Shown piece by piece: positions 44,263 through 55,728 of a stretch of 60,173 nt of DNA. Source of the stretch: STC-113 sp964618565 (GTDB lineage Bacteria; Patescibacteriota; Gracilibacteria; BD1-5; UBA2023); the NCBI GenBank assembly GCA_964618565.1, contig CAZUBA010000008.1:1-60173 (forward strand). Direction: 5' to 3'. The translations under genes and the position numbers were made by a program. Below the pieces are notes generated by a model. The model had not been told where the DNA came from, did not search any database, and saw only the letters and a list, made by a program, of their open reading frames with translations. Every line of letters begins with the position of its first letter. Within the stretch, counting starts at the first letter, position 1.

Positions 44263-44748
44263 TTATCCCAATAATCAAATTTTTCTCAGGCTTCAGATAT
44301 ATGCAATGGCTATCGCGTCTGCAGCATCGTCAGGACTAGGGATTTCCTTGAGCTTAAAAAGAAAAACAAGAGCATTCTGGACTTGTTTTTTTGTAGCGCT
44401 TCAATTTCAGCATATTCACTGTTTGACCTGCAATGGCGTGTATTCCAATATCGGTATTCATCTTTTTGCAAGTGCAAGAATCATAATTCATCTAGCATGA
44501 GCGACATCTATTCATGTTTTAACATTTTTAGTGAAAAAGAGCTTTTCAATCGCGCAGCAATCGACTTTATATGAATTAAGAAGCTCCTCCAGATCCTGAC
44601 TGATCTGAAAAAGCTTTATTCATAATTCTTCTTTGGGAATGGTTTCAATCACTCAATAATTAAGTATTTCCCTCCTGTTTCATTCATTTTTTATTATTGC
44701 AAATCAGGTAGTAGTTGTTCATGGATCTATTCCTAAAATAATTGACAT
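44263..44748 (-). CDS. ruvC: Holliday junction resolvase RuvC
   Basis: 161 aa. Catalytic acidic residues: Asp in ILGIDPGTTTTGFAI (about 8), Glu in CCAIEKLFF (about 67) and the C-terminal DDAADAIAIA cluster. It resolves four-way junctions. Confidence 0.95.
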
Positions 44749-44798
44749 TTTTAAATGTTTATGTTTTAATTAGTTTTATAAGAAAATAACGAAAAAAA

Positions 44799-44945
44799 AT
44801 GAAAACCGAACAAATAGTAGAAAACGACATAATTGTAAGACTACAGAACTCTATAGTGATAAATGATGACGAACGGCAAACATTCCTTAGCCTCATAATG
44901 TACTTCACTCCCTGAGAAATAGAAGAGCTAAAGCTGATGATCTAA
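44799..44945 (+). CDS. Small protein, unknown
   Basis: 48 aa (starts MKTEQIVENDII), acidic, one UGA glycine, preceded by an AGAAAATAACGAAA purine tract. It overlaps the end of the opposite 2H gene by 4 bp. Helical; could be a small regulator. Confidence 0.45.
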
Positions 44946-45505
44946 TACATGCCCTTCTGCATCTCTGGCTTATTATCCGAATCTACACAATAAAGATTCA
45001 CATTCTCGAAATAATCCAATTTTCAGAAATCATTCAGGAATCATTTGACCTCTTTCTCAAATAAAGGTCTGAATCTTTCATATTCCTTTAAATCCTTTAC
45101 CTTGAACAATGTAATGTGCGGTATGTATGTTAATTTATTTTCCTCAGTCTCTTTATGGAAAAGTCCTTCAAATGCTTTATTAAAGCCGTTGAGATTTAAA
45201 TCAGTTTTCGGTGTCAGATAAAATATAGCCCTGTTTCAATGCAGAAAATATCGGAAATCTCCAAGATTCAATTTGCCATCCTTTATATTAGGCCTGATCG
45301 TATCTATCTTATCTTTAATTGCAATCATATCATCTTCTGAAAGATGTTTTCAGAAATAATACAGAGTTACATGCAGTGCTGTAGGATTTTGGAGCTTCAC
45401 GATCTTCTCGAGCCGATTCTTTTCTATTATTTTCTGCAAAGAGCCGAAAATATTCATGAAAGCAATCTTCTTTAAAGTCACTCAGACGAAATAGGAAGTG
45501 ATCAT
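44942..45505 (-). CDS. thpR: 2H phosphoesterase (RNA 2',3'-cyclic phosphodiesterase type)
   Basis: 187 aa. Two H-x-T-L motifs, ALHVTLYYFG (about 48-57) and PHITLFKV (about 135), characteristic of LigT/ThpR. It likely opens 2',3'-cyclic phosphates at RNA ends. Confidence 0.88.
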
Positions 45506-45511
45506 CTCTTG

Positions 45512-46297
45512 CTAGTAAAGAACTGATTGCGATTCTAGTAAGATGTATAGGAGAGAATTCTTATCTGAGAATTCTCATGTCATCAATCACCTTGTCCGCC
45601 TTGTTTCTTCAAGTCCGATTTTTCATGCATGCCTTTTTGCTCAGAACACCTCACTATCTATAAGTTCCTTGAACAAGGTTAAGAAATTCTCTGAGAAGAG
45701 CATATCTTTTATTTCTACATGCTTATCAAGATATTGTGCGAAAGCTTCTCAATACGCATTCAATTTTCAATCATTTTTTATTTCTCTGATCAGTCAGAAA
45801 AGTCTTCATAACGATAAGATGTACCTCTTATTAACCACTAAATGCAGTGCTTTTTCAAGGGGATCGTTAACTCTCAATATTGTACAATTCTTCTTTATTG
45901 CAAATTTTCTGAAATCCATCGTTATGAAATGTTCAATGAATTCATCCAATATCTTATGGTATGAACTTATAACTGTAAATCCATCGATCGATGGATTTTT
46001 TTGAAAGTTGAAATAATTTATTTCTGAATGAACCAGATATTCAAGAGTATTTGAAGGAGCGTTCAACAGAAGTATATCTCAAAAATAGCTCTGTATTCTC
46101 TGTGAAATTATCTGTTCTTGATTTTCCTGAAAAAAATCCTCCTTTATTCATTCTGTAAGTTTTGAAACTTTTCTTTTAGCTATCTTATGTATCTGATCTT
46201 CTACCTCTCGGCGCATCCATTTGATACATACATTAAGTTTCTTTTTTAGTATCATTACTTCTTCTTCTAAAATTTTTATTTGATCATCTTTACTCAT
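45512..46297 (-). CDS. Protein of unknown function, coiled N-terminus
   Basis: 261 aa. The N-terminus predicts a coiled coil (DDQIKILEEEVMILKKKL). It is followed by a basic segment and a globular, aromatic-rich part (YLVHSEINYFNFQKNPSIDGF). No family recognised. It lies 6 bp from the 2H gene and 20 bp from def, so probably shares their transcript. Confidence 0.6.
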
Positions 46298-46317
46298 CAA
46301 CTGCGGGGTTATAAAAA

Positions 46318-46827
46318 TTAAAATACGTGATTCTTAGTTTCTTCTTCGTCTTCCACTATCTTATCTATAAATAGTATTCAATTCAGATGGTCCACCTCGT
46401 GTTGTACGATTCTTGCTGAGATTCAAGATAACAACAATGTTATCTCTTTTCATTTTCAATCCATATATCTGATTTTTATATCTTTAGATCTAGCAACGTC
46501 TCAGAATTTCTTAGGCACACTTAGGCATCATTCATTATCGATTTCAGCTTCAATGGAAAAATCTATAATCTCAGGATTTATCATATAAACCGTCTTATAG
46601 TTTTTGTCGTCGTAAGTCTTTAAAAGACTGACACTGATTACCCTTTTATCTATTCATATCTGAGGAGCGGCAAGTCAAACTCAATTGTTTTCAGGATCTT
46701 TGATATATTTTACCATTTCTTCTCAAAGCAGGGCAAATTTCCTTAATTCCATTTTTTCTACTCTCCTACTTACAAGTCTTAGTTTAGGGTTATTTTTTCA
46801 GGTTTCTATTTTGAATTTCATATACAT
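46318..46827 (-). CDS. def: Peptide deformylase
   Basis: 169 aa from this ATG (167 from the in-frame ATG at 46821). Motifs: GVGLAAPQIG, ECGL-type GCLSVP and QHEVDHLNGILF, giving the Cys and two His metal ligands. It removes N-formyl groups from nascent chains. Confidence 0.95.
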
Positions 46828-46902
46828 GTTTATAATCTGGGTTTGATTTTACTCGTTTTTTTCATAAAATCAAAAAAAATTCCTTTATTTTAAAGTCAGA
46901 TT

Positions 46903-48210
46903 ATGAATATACGAAAAATAGTATCTTTGGATAGCCCCATAAGATTATTCTATCATTATCTAAGATGAATGATAGCCTTCAATATCTATGGAAATCCTGC
47001 TAAAAATATGATAGTGATATGAATCACATGAACAAAGGGTAAGACCACGACAACGAATATTGTTGCAAAATGACTTAAGGATGCTTGAGAGAAGGTTTTT
47101 ATGTTCTCAACTGTCAACTACATGATTTGAGATGAGATGTACGAGAATAACCTCAAGATGACAAGCCCTTCGCCTTTTGTAATCCAGAGGCTTCTTAAAA
47201 GGGCAAAGAGTGCCGGATGCAGATACGCGGTAATCGAAACAAGCAGTCATTCCTTATATTACAATAGGAATTATTGAATTGATTATGATGTTGTTGTAAT
47301 GACAAATATCTCGCAAGATCATCTGGATCTTCATAAGACAATGGATAATTACATGAGGACGAAGCTTAAACTATTTGAGAATCTTGTCAGATACAAAAGA
47401 AAACCTAATGTTAAGAAGGTTTCGATAGTTAATATCGATTCTGAATATTCTTCTGATTTTTTAAATATCATCGATGACAATAAATATACTTATTGACTTA
47501 CGAATGCAGCTCAGATAAGAGCTCAAAATGTGACTTTTGGCAAAGATCTGACCAAATTTGAAATAAAAATGCCTTCGAATGTAATTGAGATATCAACAAA
47601 ATTAAAATGAGAATTCAACATATATAATATACTCGCTGCCTTTTGTGTGCTGGTATCACAGAAAGTTCCGCTTGAATCTATAGTCGAAACCATTGCAACT
47701 ACAAATTGAATACCTTGAAGATTAGAAGAAGTCCCTAACGATAAATGAATAAAAGTGTTTGTGGATTATGCACATACCGAGGAATCGCTGAGAAATGTTT
47801 TAGAAACTATAAGGAAGATGGAATGAATATGAAGGATAATAACTGTTTTTTGAGCTACCTGAGACAGAGATAAGACAAAAAGGCCAAGAATGTGAAAGAT
47901 TGTAAATGACCTGAGTGATCTTATTGTTCTTACGGATGATGATACCTATACTGAGAATTCTTTGGCCATAATCAATGATGTGGCAAGATGAATTAAAAGG
48001 AAGGAGGGTGAGGATTTCTGGATTGTGCCAGACAGAGAGGATGCAATAAGGACAGCTATCATAATGTCTGTTCCCGATGATGTCATACTTATAGCCTGAA
48101 AATGAGCCGAAACAGTACAAGTCACCAATAAGGGGCCGATACCATGGTCAGATGTGAATATTAGCAGAAGAATAATGCAAGAAATAAGCGATAATGAGTT
48201 AGTCAGATAG
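46903..48210 (+). CDS. murE: MurE-like Mur ligase lacking the N-terminal domain
   Basis: 435 aa. Central ATPase GITGTKGKTTTTNIV, ETSSHSLYYNR, NISQDHLDLHKTMDNY, and the C-terminal VDYAHTEESL and TGDRDKTKRP. These are MurE/UDP-MurNAc-tripeptide synthetase motifs. The usual uridine-binding N-terminal domain is missing (only about 35 residues precede the central domain). The amino acid added cannot be told. A stem overlaps its stop codon. Confidence 0.88.
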
Positions 48211-48218
48211 CTCATTAT
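48191..48218 (+). terminator. Hairpin overlapping the Mur ligase stop
   Basis: ATAATGAG/CTCATTAT stem whose loop and 3' arm include the TAG; a weak T-run follows. Confidence 0.5.
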
Positions 48219-48265
48219 GCTTGAAATTGTTCATTTTTAGCCATAAAATGGGACGCTATTTTCTT

Positions 48266-48292
48266 TTGACTTTTTGAAAAATTGTATATAAT
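48266..48292 (+). promoter_or_regulatory. tRNA-Gln(UUG) promoter
   Basis: TTGACT (48266-48271), 15-bp spacer, TATAAT (48287-48292), 31 bp before the tRNA. Confidence 0.75.
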
Positions 48293-48323
48293 TTGCGAAC
48301 TTCGGTTTGTTTTTTATACATAT

Positions 48324-48397
48324 TGGGAATTAGCCAAGCGGTAAGGCAGCGGACTTTGACTCCGCCATCGGGGGTTCGAATCCCTCATTCCCAGCCA
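48324..48397 (+). tRNA. tRNA-Gln (UUG)
   Basis: 74 nt, encoded CCA. Acceptor TGGGAAT/ATTCCCA, anticodon stem GCGGA/TCCGC, loop CTTTGAC with anticodon TTG. It reads CAA (and CAG by wobble), beside the CUG isoacceptor at 29572. Confidence 0.95.
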
Positions 48398-48561
48398 AAT
48401 AGAATTGAGAACTGAGAAGTGAGAATTGAGGTGTGATCAATATGTCTTAAACATTGATTCGAATAGGAAGGTAAAATTGCGAAAGCTATTTTAGAAAGAC
48501 AACAATTTGTCTTTCGGACCTGGTGCCGTCTCTGGCAGCGAGCGAAAGCAAGCGAGAAGAA

Positions 48562-48583
48562 CGAATCCCTCATTCCAGAGCCA
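48562..48583 (+). repeat. tRNA-Gln 3'-end remnant
   Basis: Matches the tRNA-Gln(UUG) end except for an extra AG before AGCCA. The 5' part of the tRNA is absent. Confidence 0.65.
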
Positions 48584-48871
48584 ATTTAAAGAACTGAGAG
48601 TTGAGAATTGAGAATTTGGGTGTAATCAATATGTCTTAAACATTGATTCTCCTGCCATCGCTGATATAAAAAGTAGTGACAAAATCACGATTTATGTTAT
48701 CAGTAAGAAATAAGGAATTTGGCCACAAGGCTCAAAAGCATTAAGGATAAGCCAAGAAGTAGCTAGATGTTAGTTTTTAGGGTTTAAAATAAATCATCTG
48801 AAAACTGGAAAATAATATCTAGATTATTGCCTTAAGTTAGCTAAGAAACGTCATATGATTCGTGAAAAGAT

Positions 48872-48898
48872 TTGATTTTACGAAAAATATGATATAAT
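48872..48898 (+). promoter_or_regulatory. rplU promoter
   Basis: TTGATT (48872-48877), 15-bp spacer, TATAAT (48893-48898), 25 bp before the start codon. Confidence 0.7.
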
Positions 48899-48922
48899 TA
48901 TATTACATTATTTATATTTACT

Positions 48923-49234
48923 ATGGTTGCAGTATTAGAAATTGGTGGTAATCAATTCATCGTTAAGAAGTGAGATATCATCGAAGTTGATAATCAGAAC
49001 ACAGAAATCGGTTCAACAATAAAATTAAATCCTCTTCTAGTTTCTGACGAAGCTTGAAAAGAAACTAAAGTGGGAACTCCATTATTAAGCGATATCACTG
49101 TAGAACTTAAGGTTCTAGAGGATTTCAAAGATGATAAGGTTACAGTTTTCAAGATGAAATCTAAAAAAAGATATTCACGTACTAAAGGTTTCCGTGCGGC
49201 TAAGACAAGATTAGAAGTCTTATCTATCGCATAA
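48923..49234 (+). CDS. rplU: 50S ribosomal protein L21
   Basis: 103 aa. Typical start MVAVLEIGGNQFIVKKGDIIEVD and end KKRYSRTKGFRAAKTRLEVLSIA. Two of seven glycines use UGA. A gap of 70 bp to the LysM-CHAP gene. Confidence 0.95.
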
Positions 49235-49304
49235 AAAGCATCTATCAGTTTTTCTAGGTGAATCCGGGGAAAAACGCTAGATCATTTATTATTAAAACTT
49301 TTTA

Positions 49305-50399
49305 ATGGATTTAAAAATCAACATTAAAGCCCGTCTGCAAAGACATGCAAGAAATGCTTCTTTTCTAAAAAAGAAGAAAACGTATTTAAATATCCTAAAG
49401 AAATTCAAATTCATATCCTTAATAATAGTCGTTATTCTTCCTATATATCCTTCGTTTGGTGCGATGGGCGTAGATAAAGAATATGCGGTTTGAAATTATG
49501 ACGAATCGACAATCCTTGCTTCTTATGAGTGAGATGTTGATAAATGAGGTGCAACAATATTCTCTCAAGATTCTGGGTTCATTAAGCCATCAACGATGAT
49601 TAATGACAACAGAGATACCTCTTGAGTAAATGATTTCACATATTATACAATCCAAACTTGAGATACTCTTGGCGGAATCGCAAATAAATTCAATGTAAGT
49701 GTAAACTCTATAATCTGGTCAAATGATTTCAATGCTGATAGAATACTAAAAATCGGTGACACTGTAAGAGTACCTCCTGTATCAGGAATCGCTTACAATG
49801 TTCAGCCAAATGACAGCCTAGATTACATTGCATCGAAATACAAAATAGATAAGCTTGATATACTCGCGCAAAATCAGCTTGACGCATCTGCAGAATTGAA
49901 GATAGGTCAACAATTAGTGCTTCCAGGTGCTCAAAAGCCCGAACCTCCAAAACCTGTAATCATAGAGAAGAAAGAAACTCCAAAAAAACTTCTTACAAAA
50001 GCTGCGGCTGGCAAAAAAGTTGCCGCTCAGCCAAAAATCACTCTTCCAAGCTGATATAAGGTAGCCTACACTGGTAAGGGTTCAAAATTCGCTTACGGTA
50101 ATTGTACTTATTATGTTGCAAACCACAAGAATGTAACTTGGAGATGAAATGCAAACCAATGGCTAGCCAATGCAAGAGCTGCTTGAGTTCCAACTTGAAC
50201 TGCCGCTGCAAATGGAGCAATCATATCATTCAGGTGATCTTGATATAATCCATATTATGGGCACGTTGGTATAGTATCGGAAGTATGAGATGATTACATT
50301 ATAGTGAAGGACATGAATTATAGAAGATTCAATGAGGTCACTGTTCGTAAGATTTCAAAAAGCGATCCTAGTATCAAGTGATACATATATTCAAATTAA
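49305..50399 (+). CDS. LysM-CHAP peptidoglycan hydrolase
   Basis: 364 aa. N-terminal transmembrane or signal segment (FISLIIVVILPIYPSFG). Two LysM repeats (YTIQTGDTLGGIANKFNVSV; YNVQPNDSLDYIASKYKID) bind wall glycans. A Lys/Pro linker follows, then a CHAP domain with Cys267 (GNCTYYVA) and His320 (YGHVGIV). It cleaves wall peptide cross-links, likely in division or in attack on other cells. Terminator downstream. Confidence 0.92.
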
Positions 50400-50400
50400 A

Positions 50401-50446
50401 GATAAATTAAAAAAGCCTGATTGAATCAGGTTTTTTTAATTTATCT
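50401..50446 (+). terminator. Terminator after LysM-CHAP
   Basis: GATAAATTAAAAAA and CCTGAT arms with a T-run; near-perfect long inverted repeat. Confidence 0.85.
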
Positions 50447-50498
50447 TGTATTTTCTTAATTTTCATTATATTTATGTCGGCTTAATAAATTATAAAAG

Positions 50499-51983
50499 AT
50501 GAATTCAAAAAATCAAGAACCCTTTTACTTCAAAGAGGCATTTCTATCAAAGGTCCCGCTTTTGCTGCTTATATCCATATTTGCCCTTCCGATACTCATA
50601 CTTAAGGTATCGTATCAAGTATGACTTTATTTCATTGCCTTTTATGTTTCATACTGGACTGTTAAGGCCTTTGAATCCTACATATACATTATCAGCTCTT
50701 ATATAAAGCTTCTGAAGGTAAACAAGAAAAATTATATTAAAACAAGGACAATCAAAGAAGATGCCAAAAATCTTCAGCATGTGGTGGTTGTTCCCGTTTA
50801 TTCTGAGCCATTTGATGTGATTGATGAGAATCTGCAATCTATATTGAATAATGACTTCCCTTATAAGGAGAATATCACAGTGCTGCTCGCTACAGAAGAA
50901 AGATGACCGAATGCCATAGCGGATTCTGAAAAGATAGTGGAGAAATATAAGAATTCTCAGATAAATATAGTGAATATCATACATCCTGATTGACTCAAAG
51001 ATGAATGAAAGGTAAAATGATCCAATATCAGCTTTGCAGTAAAAAAATATCAGGAATGAAGAGTTTTAAATGATCATTTGACTTTTATACATACGATAGA
51101 TACCGATACGAAGATTGAGAAGAATTTCTTTCTTATAGCCAGTTACTTCTTCTTGTCTTCAGAAAAGCCTGATCAAGCCATATTCCAATATACTCCGGTG
51201 TACTCCAACAATTGGTCAAAATGAACTTTCTTCGCTAGGCTGATTGCCATGTGAACGACTTTTTGGCAGTTGTCAGAATCCCAGAATCCTGAATTTTATA
51301 GGAATTTTGCAGTTTATGGACAAAGTCTGCATTGCTTGAAAAAATCAAATTATTGGTCAAAGACTTCAATTGTAGAAGATGGATTCCAATATTGGAGAAG
51401 TTATTTCGCCTTTGATGGAGAATTCAGAATAGTCAATGTTCCTGCTGTCTGTAGAATGGATGTGGTGGATGAGGTAAATCTTATCAGAACTATACGCTCT
51501 CAATATAAACAACTCAGAAGATGGTCTTGGTGATGTACTGATATAGAATATGTATTCCCTGAATTCGTAAAGAACAAAAAAATACATCTTTGGGAAAAAA
51601 TCAGGAAGACTGTTTATCTGGTTCTGAATCATACATTTTGGGCAGGCTGATCTCTTATGCTTTTTGTAATAGGATATTTCCCATGAATATTCGATCATCT
51701 TAAAAATTCTACAGCGACCTTAGCTGTTCCGCTTTCAACATCTATAATATTCACTTGGATTTTCGCCACCATTGCATTCCCTTCTATAGTTTCTGTAATG
51801 ATAATGAGGAAATACACTCCTTTCAGAAAGAGGGATTATGTAATCAATATCCTTCAATGGATCACGATCCCAATCCTGACTCTTACTCTATTCTCACTTC
51901 CAGCAATAGAGAGCCAGCTTAGATTATTCTTCTGAAAAAGAATAGACTATTTTGAAACTACAACTAAAATGAAACGTTCTTAA
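50499..51983 (+). CDS. Membrane glycosyltransferase, family 2
   Basis: 494 aa. Two N-terminal helices, GT2 domain with VVVVPVYSEPFDVIDENL, D-x-D in HTIDTDTKIE (about 200), SIVEDGFQYW and the QLRRW motif, then about four C-terminal helices. This is the cellulose-synthase-like layout: cytoplasmic transfer coupled to export of a polysaccharide. The sugar is unknown. It is followed after 10 bp by a PEGA-like protein. Confidence 0.9.
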
Positions 51984-51993
51984 TAATACGACC

Positions 51994-53247
51994 ATGATAC
52001 AATCCTATAAAGAAGAATTACATTCTGCAAGAAACAAAAGCGCCATTTTCTGGTTCATAGTTTTTGTGTTGTCCATTTTTCTATATCTGTTTTTTCAATG
52101 ATACTACATCAATGTAGATTTTAAAGTGGACAGCATGAAAACCCAACCTCAATCCATACTTAAGCAATTTTGAATAATTAATGTTAAGGTATTCCCCAAT
52201 CCGGAGCTTATACTTATAAATGAAAAAACATACTGAAACTGAAGCAAATCAATATTTGACTATGGGAATTATTCTATAGATATATTCAAAAAGGATTACA
52301 TTCCAGTAAAATTGTCTATCAATATAAATAAATCATTCCCGATTTATTATGAAACCTTGAATCTCTTTAAGAAATTTCAATATTCCCCTATTGAATCACA
52401 ATATGATACAATAGCAAAAATGGATACCAATTATCTTGCTTTTTCAAAGAAAGATTCATCTATCTTGGTCTTGAATCAGAAATTCAAGCCTATCCGTATT
52501 TTTGCAGACAGCTTCATTCATCTTGGGTATAAATATTTCTCAAACAATGGTCAGATGATGGTTTATGATATTGAGAATAATATAGTTAAGCCTCTTCTGT
52601 CCAAAGAAGAATGATTGCCCCTTATGTGTAAAGATGCCAAAGTATTTCACAATAGGCTATTTTGCTTTGATATAATGGATTTCATAGATTGAAATGCGAT
52701 GAGATGAACAGAGAAGGTTACCAAGATAAATGATAATTTGATACTCACTTCAAACTTTGTATACAACAATGGCAATTGATGAGATTGGTGAACTTATGAG
52801 CACTCGAATGAATCTATCTATAATCCCGATAATCTGGTGCATATCGACAATATGCCGCACATAGTTGAGGAGTGAATCCTATATAATCTAGAAAATACCA
52901 AAAAAACAAAAATAATCATAGATAATTTGGACACTGTTTCAAATACTTTTGAATTTTGAAAAGATACAATACTTCTTTGATATAAATGAGACATCCCTAA
53001 TTTTATAATTTATGATGAAAAAAAGAGCTATATTTGAGAAATGCCGAAAACGGATCTCAAGAAGGTTACAGTCTCAAAAGTAAAATGAGCCTTTATATTT
53101 AATACATGAAACAATCTATATTTGTACTATAAGAATAGCAAGAGTATGATAAGTATATTGAAATGAGACAATATAAATGTCATAGACAATGTTGCCTTTT
53201 TCCAAAAAGAATGAAAGAATTACTACATGAATCTTATACAAGAATAA
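51994..53247 (+). CDS. Membrane-anchored PEGA-like protein
   Basis: 417 aa. One N-terminal helix (AIFWFIVFVLSIFLYLFFQGYY), then a PEGA-like strand set (GIINVKVFPNPELILINEKTY...FDYGNYSIDIFKKDYIPVKL) and a beta-propeller-like remainder with many Asn/Asp/Lys. Linked by a 10-bp gap to the glycosyltransferase, so it may help in surface glycan assembly. Confidence 0.65.
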
Positions 53248-53278
53248 AATAAAGCGGGATATCCCGCTTTATTTTATT
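53243..53278. terminator. Bidirectional terminator
   Basis: Perfect palindrome AATAAAATAAAGCGGGAT and complement, between converging genes. Confidence 0.9.
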
Positions 53279-53280
53279 CT

Positions 53281-54636
53281 TTATTTCCTCATCCAAATCT
53301 TGGGGAATATATTCTTTATGGTTCCGTTTTCTCCGACTTCTCAAATTCATATTACCATGTCATCAAATATGAGCCTCTTGAGTCATTTAGCCAATTCATG
53401 TCAGACTTCCATTCATCTTAGATATTTATCAAGTTCCGACTGATCGCTAATTATATGCTTCTCAATTTTAGGCATATCAAAGTCTCTTCAGAAGTAATAA
53501 TTCGGTTCAAAATAATTATTTTCTATCTTCCCTATTTTCTTTCATAACCTGAAAAAATATAATCTTTTTGATATATCTTTAAATGCTTCCGTTTTCTTTA
53601 ATGCTATGACTTCATTTGAATATTTGAATATATCATGTCCGCTTAAATCAGCTCAAGATGATGATAAGAAATCATGGAGCATCCTTTGCTCGCTTTTGCT
53701 TAATCTTTCTATTCATTTATTCGGCAATTCCTCCTTATCAGAAAATCTGTAATCGATAGATTTGAGTTTCCTGATCCTGCATACGAAGAATCCTCAAGTC
53801 TCATCGATGTGCGGCCAGAATCTTTTCTCAAAAATGATTTCGAAGCTTCATGGATGTTTTTCAAGGATTTCTGAAACAACTCATTCATTCTCTAGTTTAT
53901 TCATCGTACACGTGCTATATAGCATCTCTCATCATATCTTAAGAGAATTGAGTCATGATTCAAATAGTTTTTTTTGCAGATCAGCAATTTTCTTCACGTT
54001 TTTCAGGTTCCAGTATTTGAGTGCTTCTATTGATTTGAATCATATTCCCTCTCCGCTACAAGGGGCGTCAAGAAGAATCTTATCAAATGTTTCAGTCAGT
54101 CTTCCTAGGAATTGTCAGTTATAATTGCTAATTCAGACATTGTCTGAGCCCATTCTCTCAATGTTGCAAATAAGCTGCGATGTTCTGTTTCTATCAAATT
54201 CATTTGCGACAATGAAGCTATTTGGATATTGTTCCGATAGCTGGGTAGTCTTTCATCCTGGACTTGAAGCCATATCAAGAATCAGATATTCTCCATTATC
54301 CACCTTTCCTTCGGATAGAAAAAATACAGAAGAGCTTGCACCCAATTCCTGAATATAGAAATAACCCATGAGATGCTCTAGCGTAAAGCCAAGTCTTCTT
54401 TCATACTCATCAAAATCTGCAGTCCTATCGACATAAAATACATTTGGCTGAAATGTTGGCTTCAGGATATAATTCTGTTTTTCAAGTCTGTTTTTTAATT
54501 CAGAAACACTGATCTTATTCGTATTGACCCTTAAAGTCTTAGTGAGATTTTTTGAAAGCGAGTTTAAAAAAATATTCAATTCCTCTTCATTTTGAAAGAA
54601 ATTCTCTCTGAAATATTCGCTGAATTTTGTGTTCAT
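53281..54636 (-). CDS. RNA 5-methylcytosine methyltransferase (RsmB/NOP2 family)
   Basis: 451 aa. SAM site DMASSPGGKTTQL, catalytic cysteines in LLDAPCSGEG and YSTCTMNKLENEGVV. The N-terminal RNA-binding part carries LRVNTNKIS. A C-terminal PUA-like domain follows. It methylates C5 of a cytosine in rRNA or tRNA; the exact target cannot be named. ATG at 54636; a TTG 6 bp upstream is also in frame. Confidence 0.9.
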
Positions 54637-54706
54637 TTTCAATTTTTTATTTGATTTTTTAGCTTATCCAATATACTTCTTTTATTATTTTTTACAAATC
54701 AGATTT

Positions 54707-55678
54707 ATGATTCTTTCGTCTCTTTTCGTTATAATTTGACTCTGTCTTTTTGAAGTCATAAACAGTATAGACAATGCAATAATAAATGCGGAAGTCTTGG
54801 CTACTATGAAACCGAAATACAGAAGATGGTTCCTTATCTGGTGAATCCTTATTGCCGTATTTGTCGTAAGATGAGTACTTCCATGGCTAATAGTGTACGC
54901 TACTGCTCCATGATTATGATTTTTCTGATCGCTTACCGCTACTTTCAATTGAGATCCTGCAACTAGCAGAATAATAGAGCAAAGCGCACCGATCCTGATG
55001 ATATGAGGCTGAATATTTCTTGTATTCCTGTTTTTTCATTGGCTATTCTTGGAAGCTAAGAATTTCTGACTTATGTGAGAAAGATTCTTCTACAGGAACT
55101 GAGTTTGGTTTTATGCAATCGTATCTCTGATATTAAGTTATGTAGTATGGAAAGCGCTTCATACAAGCAATCCCATATTAGCCTTTTGAGCTGTTATAGG
55201 CTCGACTACCTTCTTTATAACGCACTGATTCAAAGAGAGCGCCGAAGCAGCAGAAAAGAACCTCATGAAAGTATGAATGTCTGATATTTCAAAAATCATG
55301 TATTTGGAAGTCATCGATGCCACCTTCTCCATAGATTGAGTTCTGTGAGCATTCGCTTTTACAATGTCGATTCCCCTGATTCTTATCTGAAATTGAATCT
55401 GAGCCATAGTCGTGAGACAGATCACTATCTGAAACATCGATAGGATAAAGAAATATGTCTTCCTGAAAAATTGAGCGATGTATTCCATATTTTTCTTGTG
55501 ACTGTTCATGCTTCTGAAATGATTCGGATTCAAGATGATGTGGTGAACTCATGATTTAAGTGAATTCTTAGCTCCGATAATCACCTCGATAATCATAGTC
55601 TATTTCTTTCTTAAATCATCAAAAGCGATCAAGAAACAAGCAATTGAAGATGTTAAAGGGTTGGTAGATGTTTGATAA
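54707..55678 (+). CDS. DUF475 (TerC-like) membrane protein
   Basis: 323 aa, about eight helices. DUF475/TerC motifs: SSLFVIIGLCLFEVINSIDNAIINAEVL and EVIDATFSIDGVLGAFAF, the duplicated acidic-Asp pattern. TerC relatives move or sense metal ions. Stop TGA is read as Gly before TAA. Confidence 0.9.
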
Positions 55679-55690
55679 TAATCAATAATA

Positions 55691-55726
55691 AATAATCCTC
55701 TGAGTTCAGTTCTCAGGGGATTATTT
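55691..55726. terminator. Bidirectional terminator
   Basis: AATAATCC.CTGAG/CTCAG.GGATTATT, between converging genes. Confidence 0.85.
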
Positions 55727-55728
55727 TA

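Larger units (their letters stand above)
48398..48922. other. Spacer with a tRNA-Gln 3' remnant and trailer repeats
   Basis: No gene. Right after the tRNA is AAATAGAATTGAGAACTGAG, the complement of the tract flanking the other tRNA-Gln. A partial 3' end CGAATCCCTCATTCC..AGCCA recurs at 48562-48583, followed by a similar trailer. The phrase GTAATCAATATGTCTTAAAC appears twice (48437 and 48631 areas). The rplU promoter is at 48872. Confidence 0.6.

Noticed and set aside
45543..46004. A 153-codon plus frame
   Set aside because: Antisense to the 261-aa unknown gene; the minus frame fits the operon spacing with def and the 2H gene.
55075..55552. Overlapping plus and minus frames inside the DUF475 region
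   Set aside because: The full-length UGA-containing DUF475 frame explains this DNA; the others are shadows.
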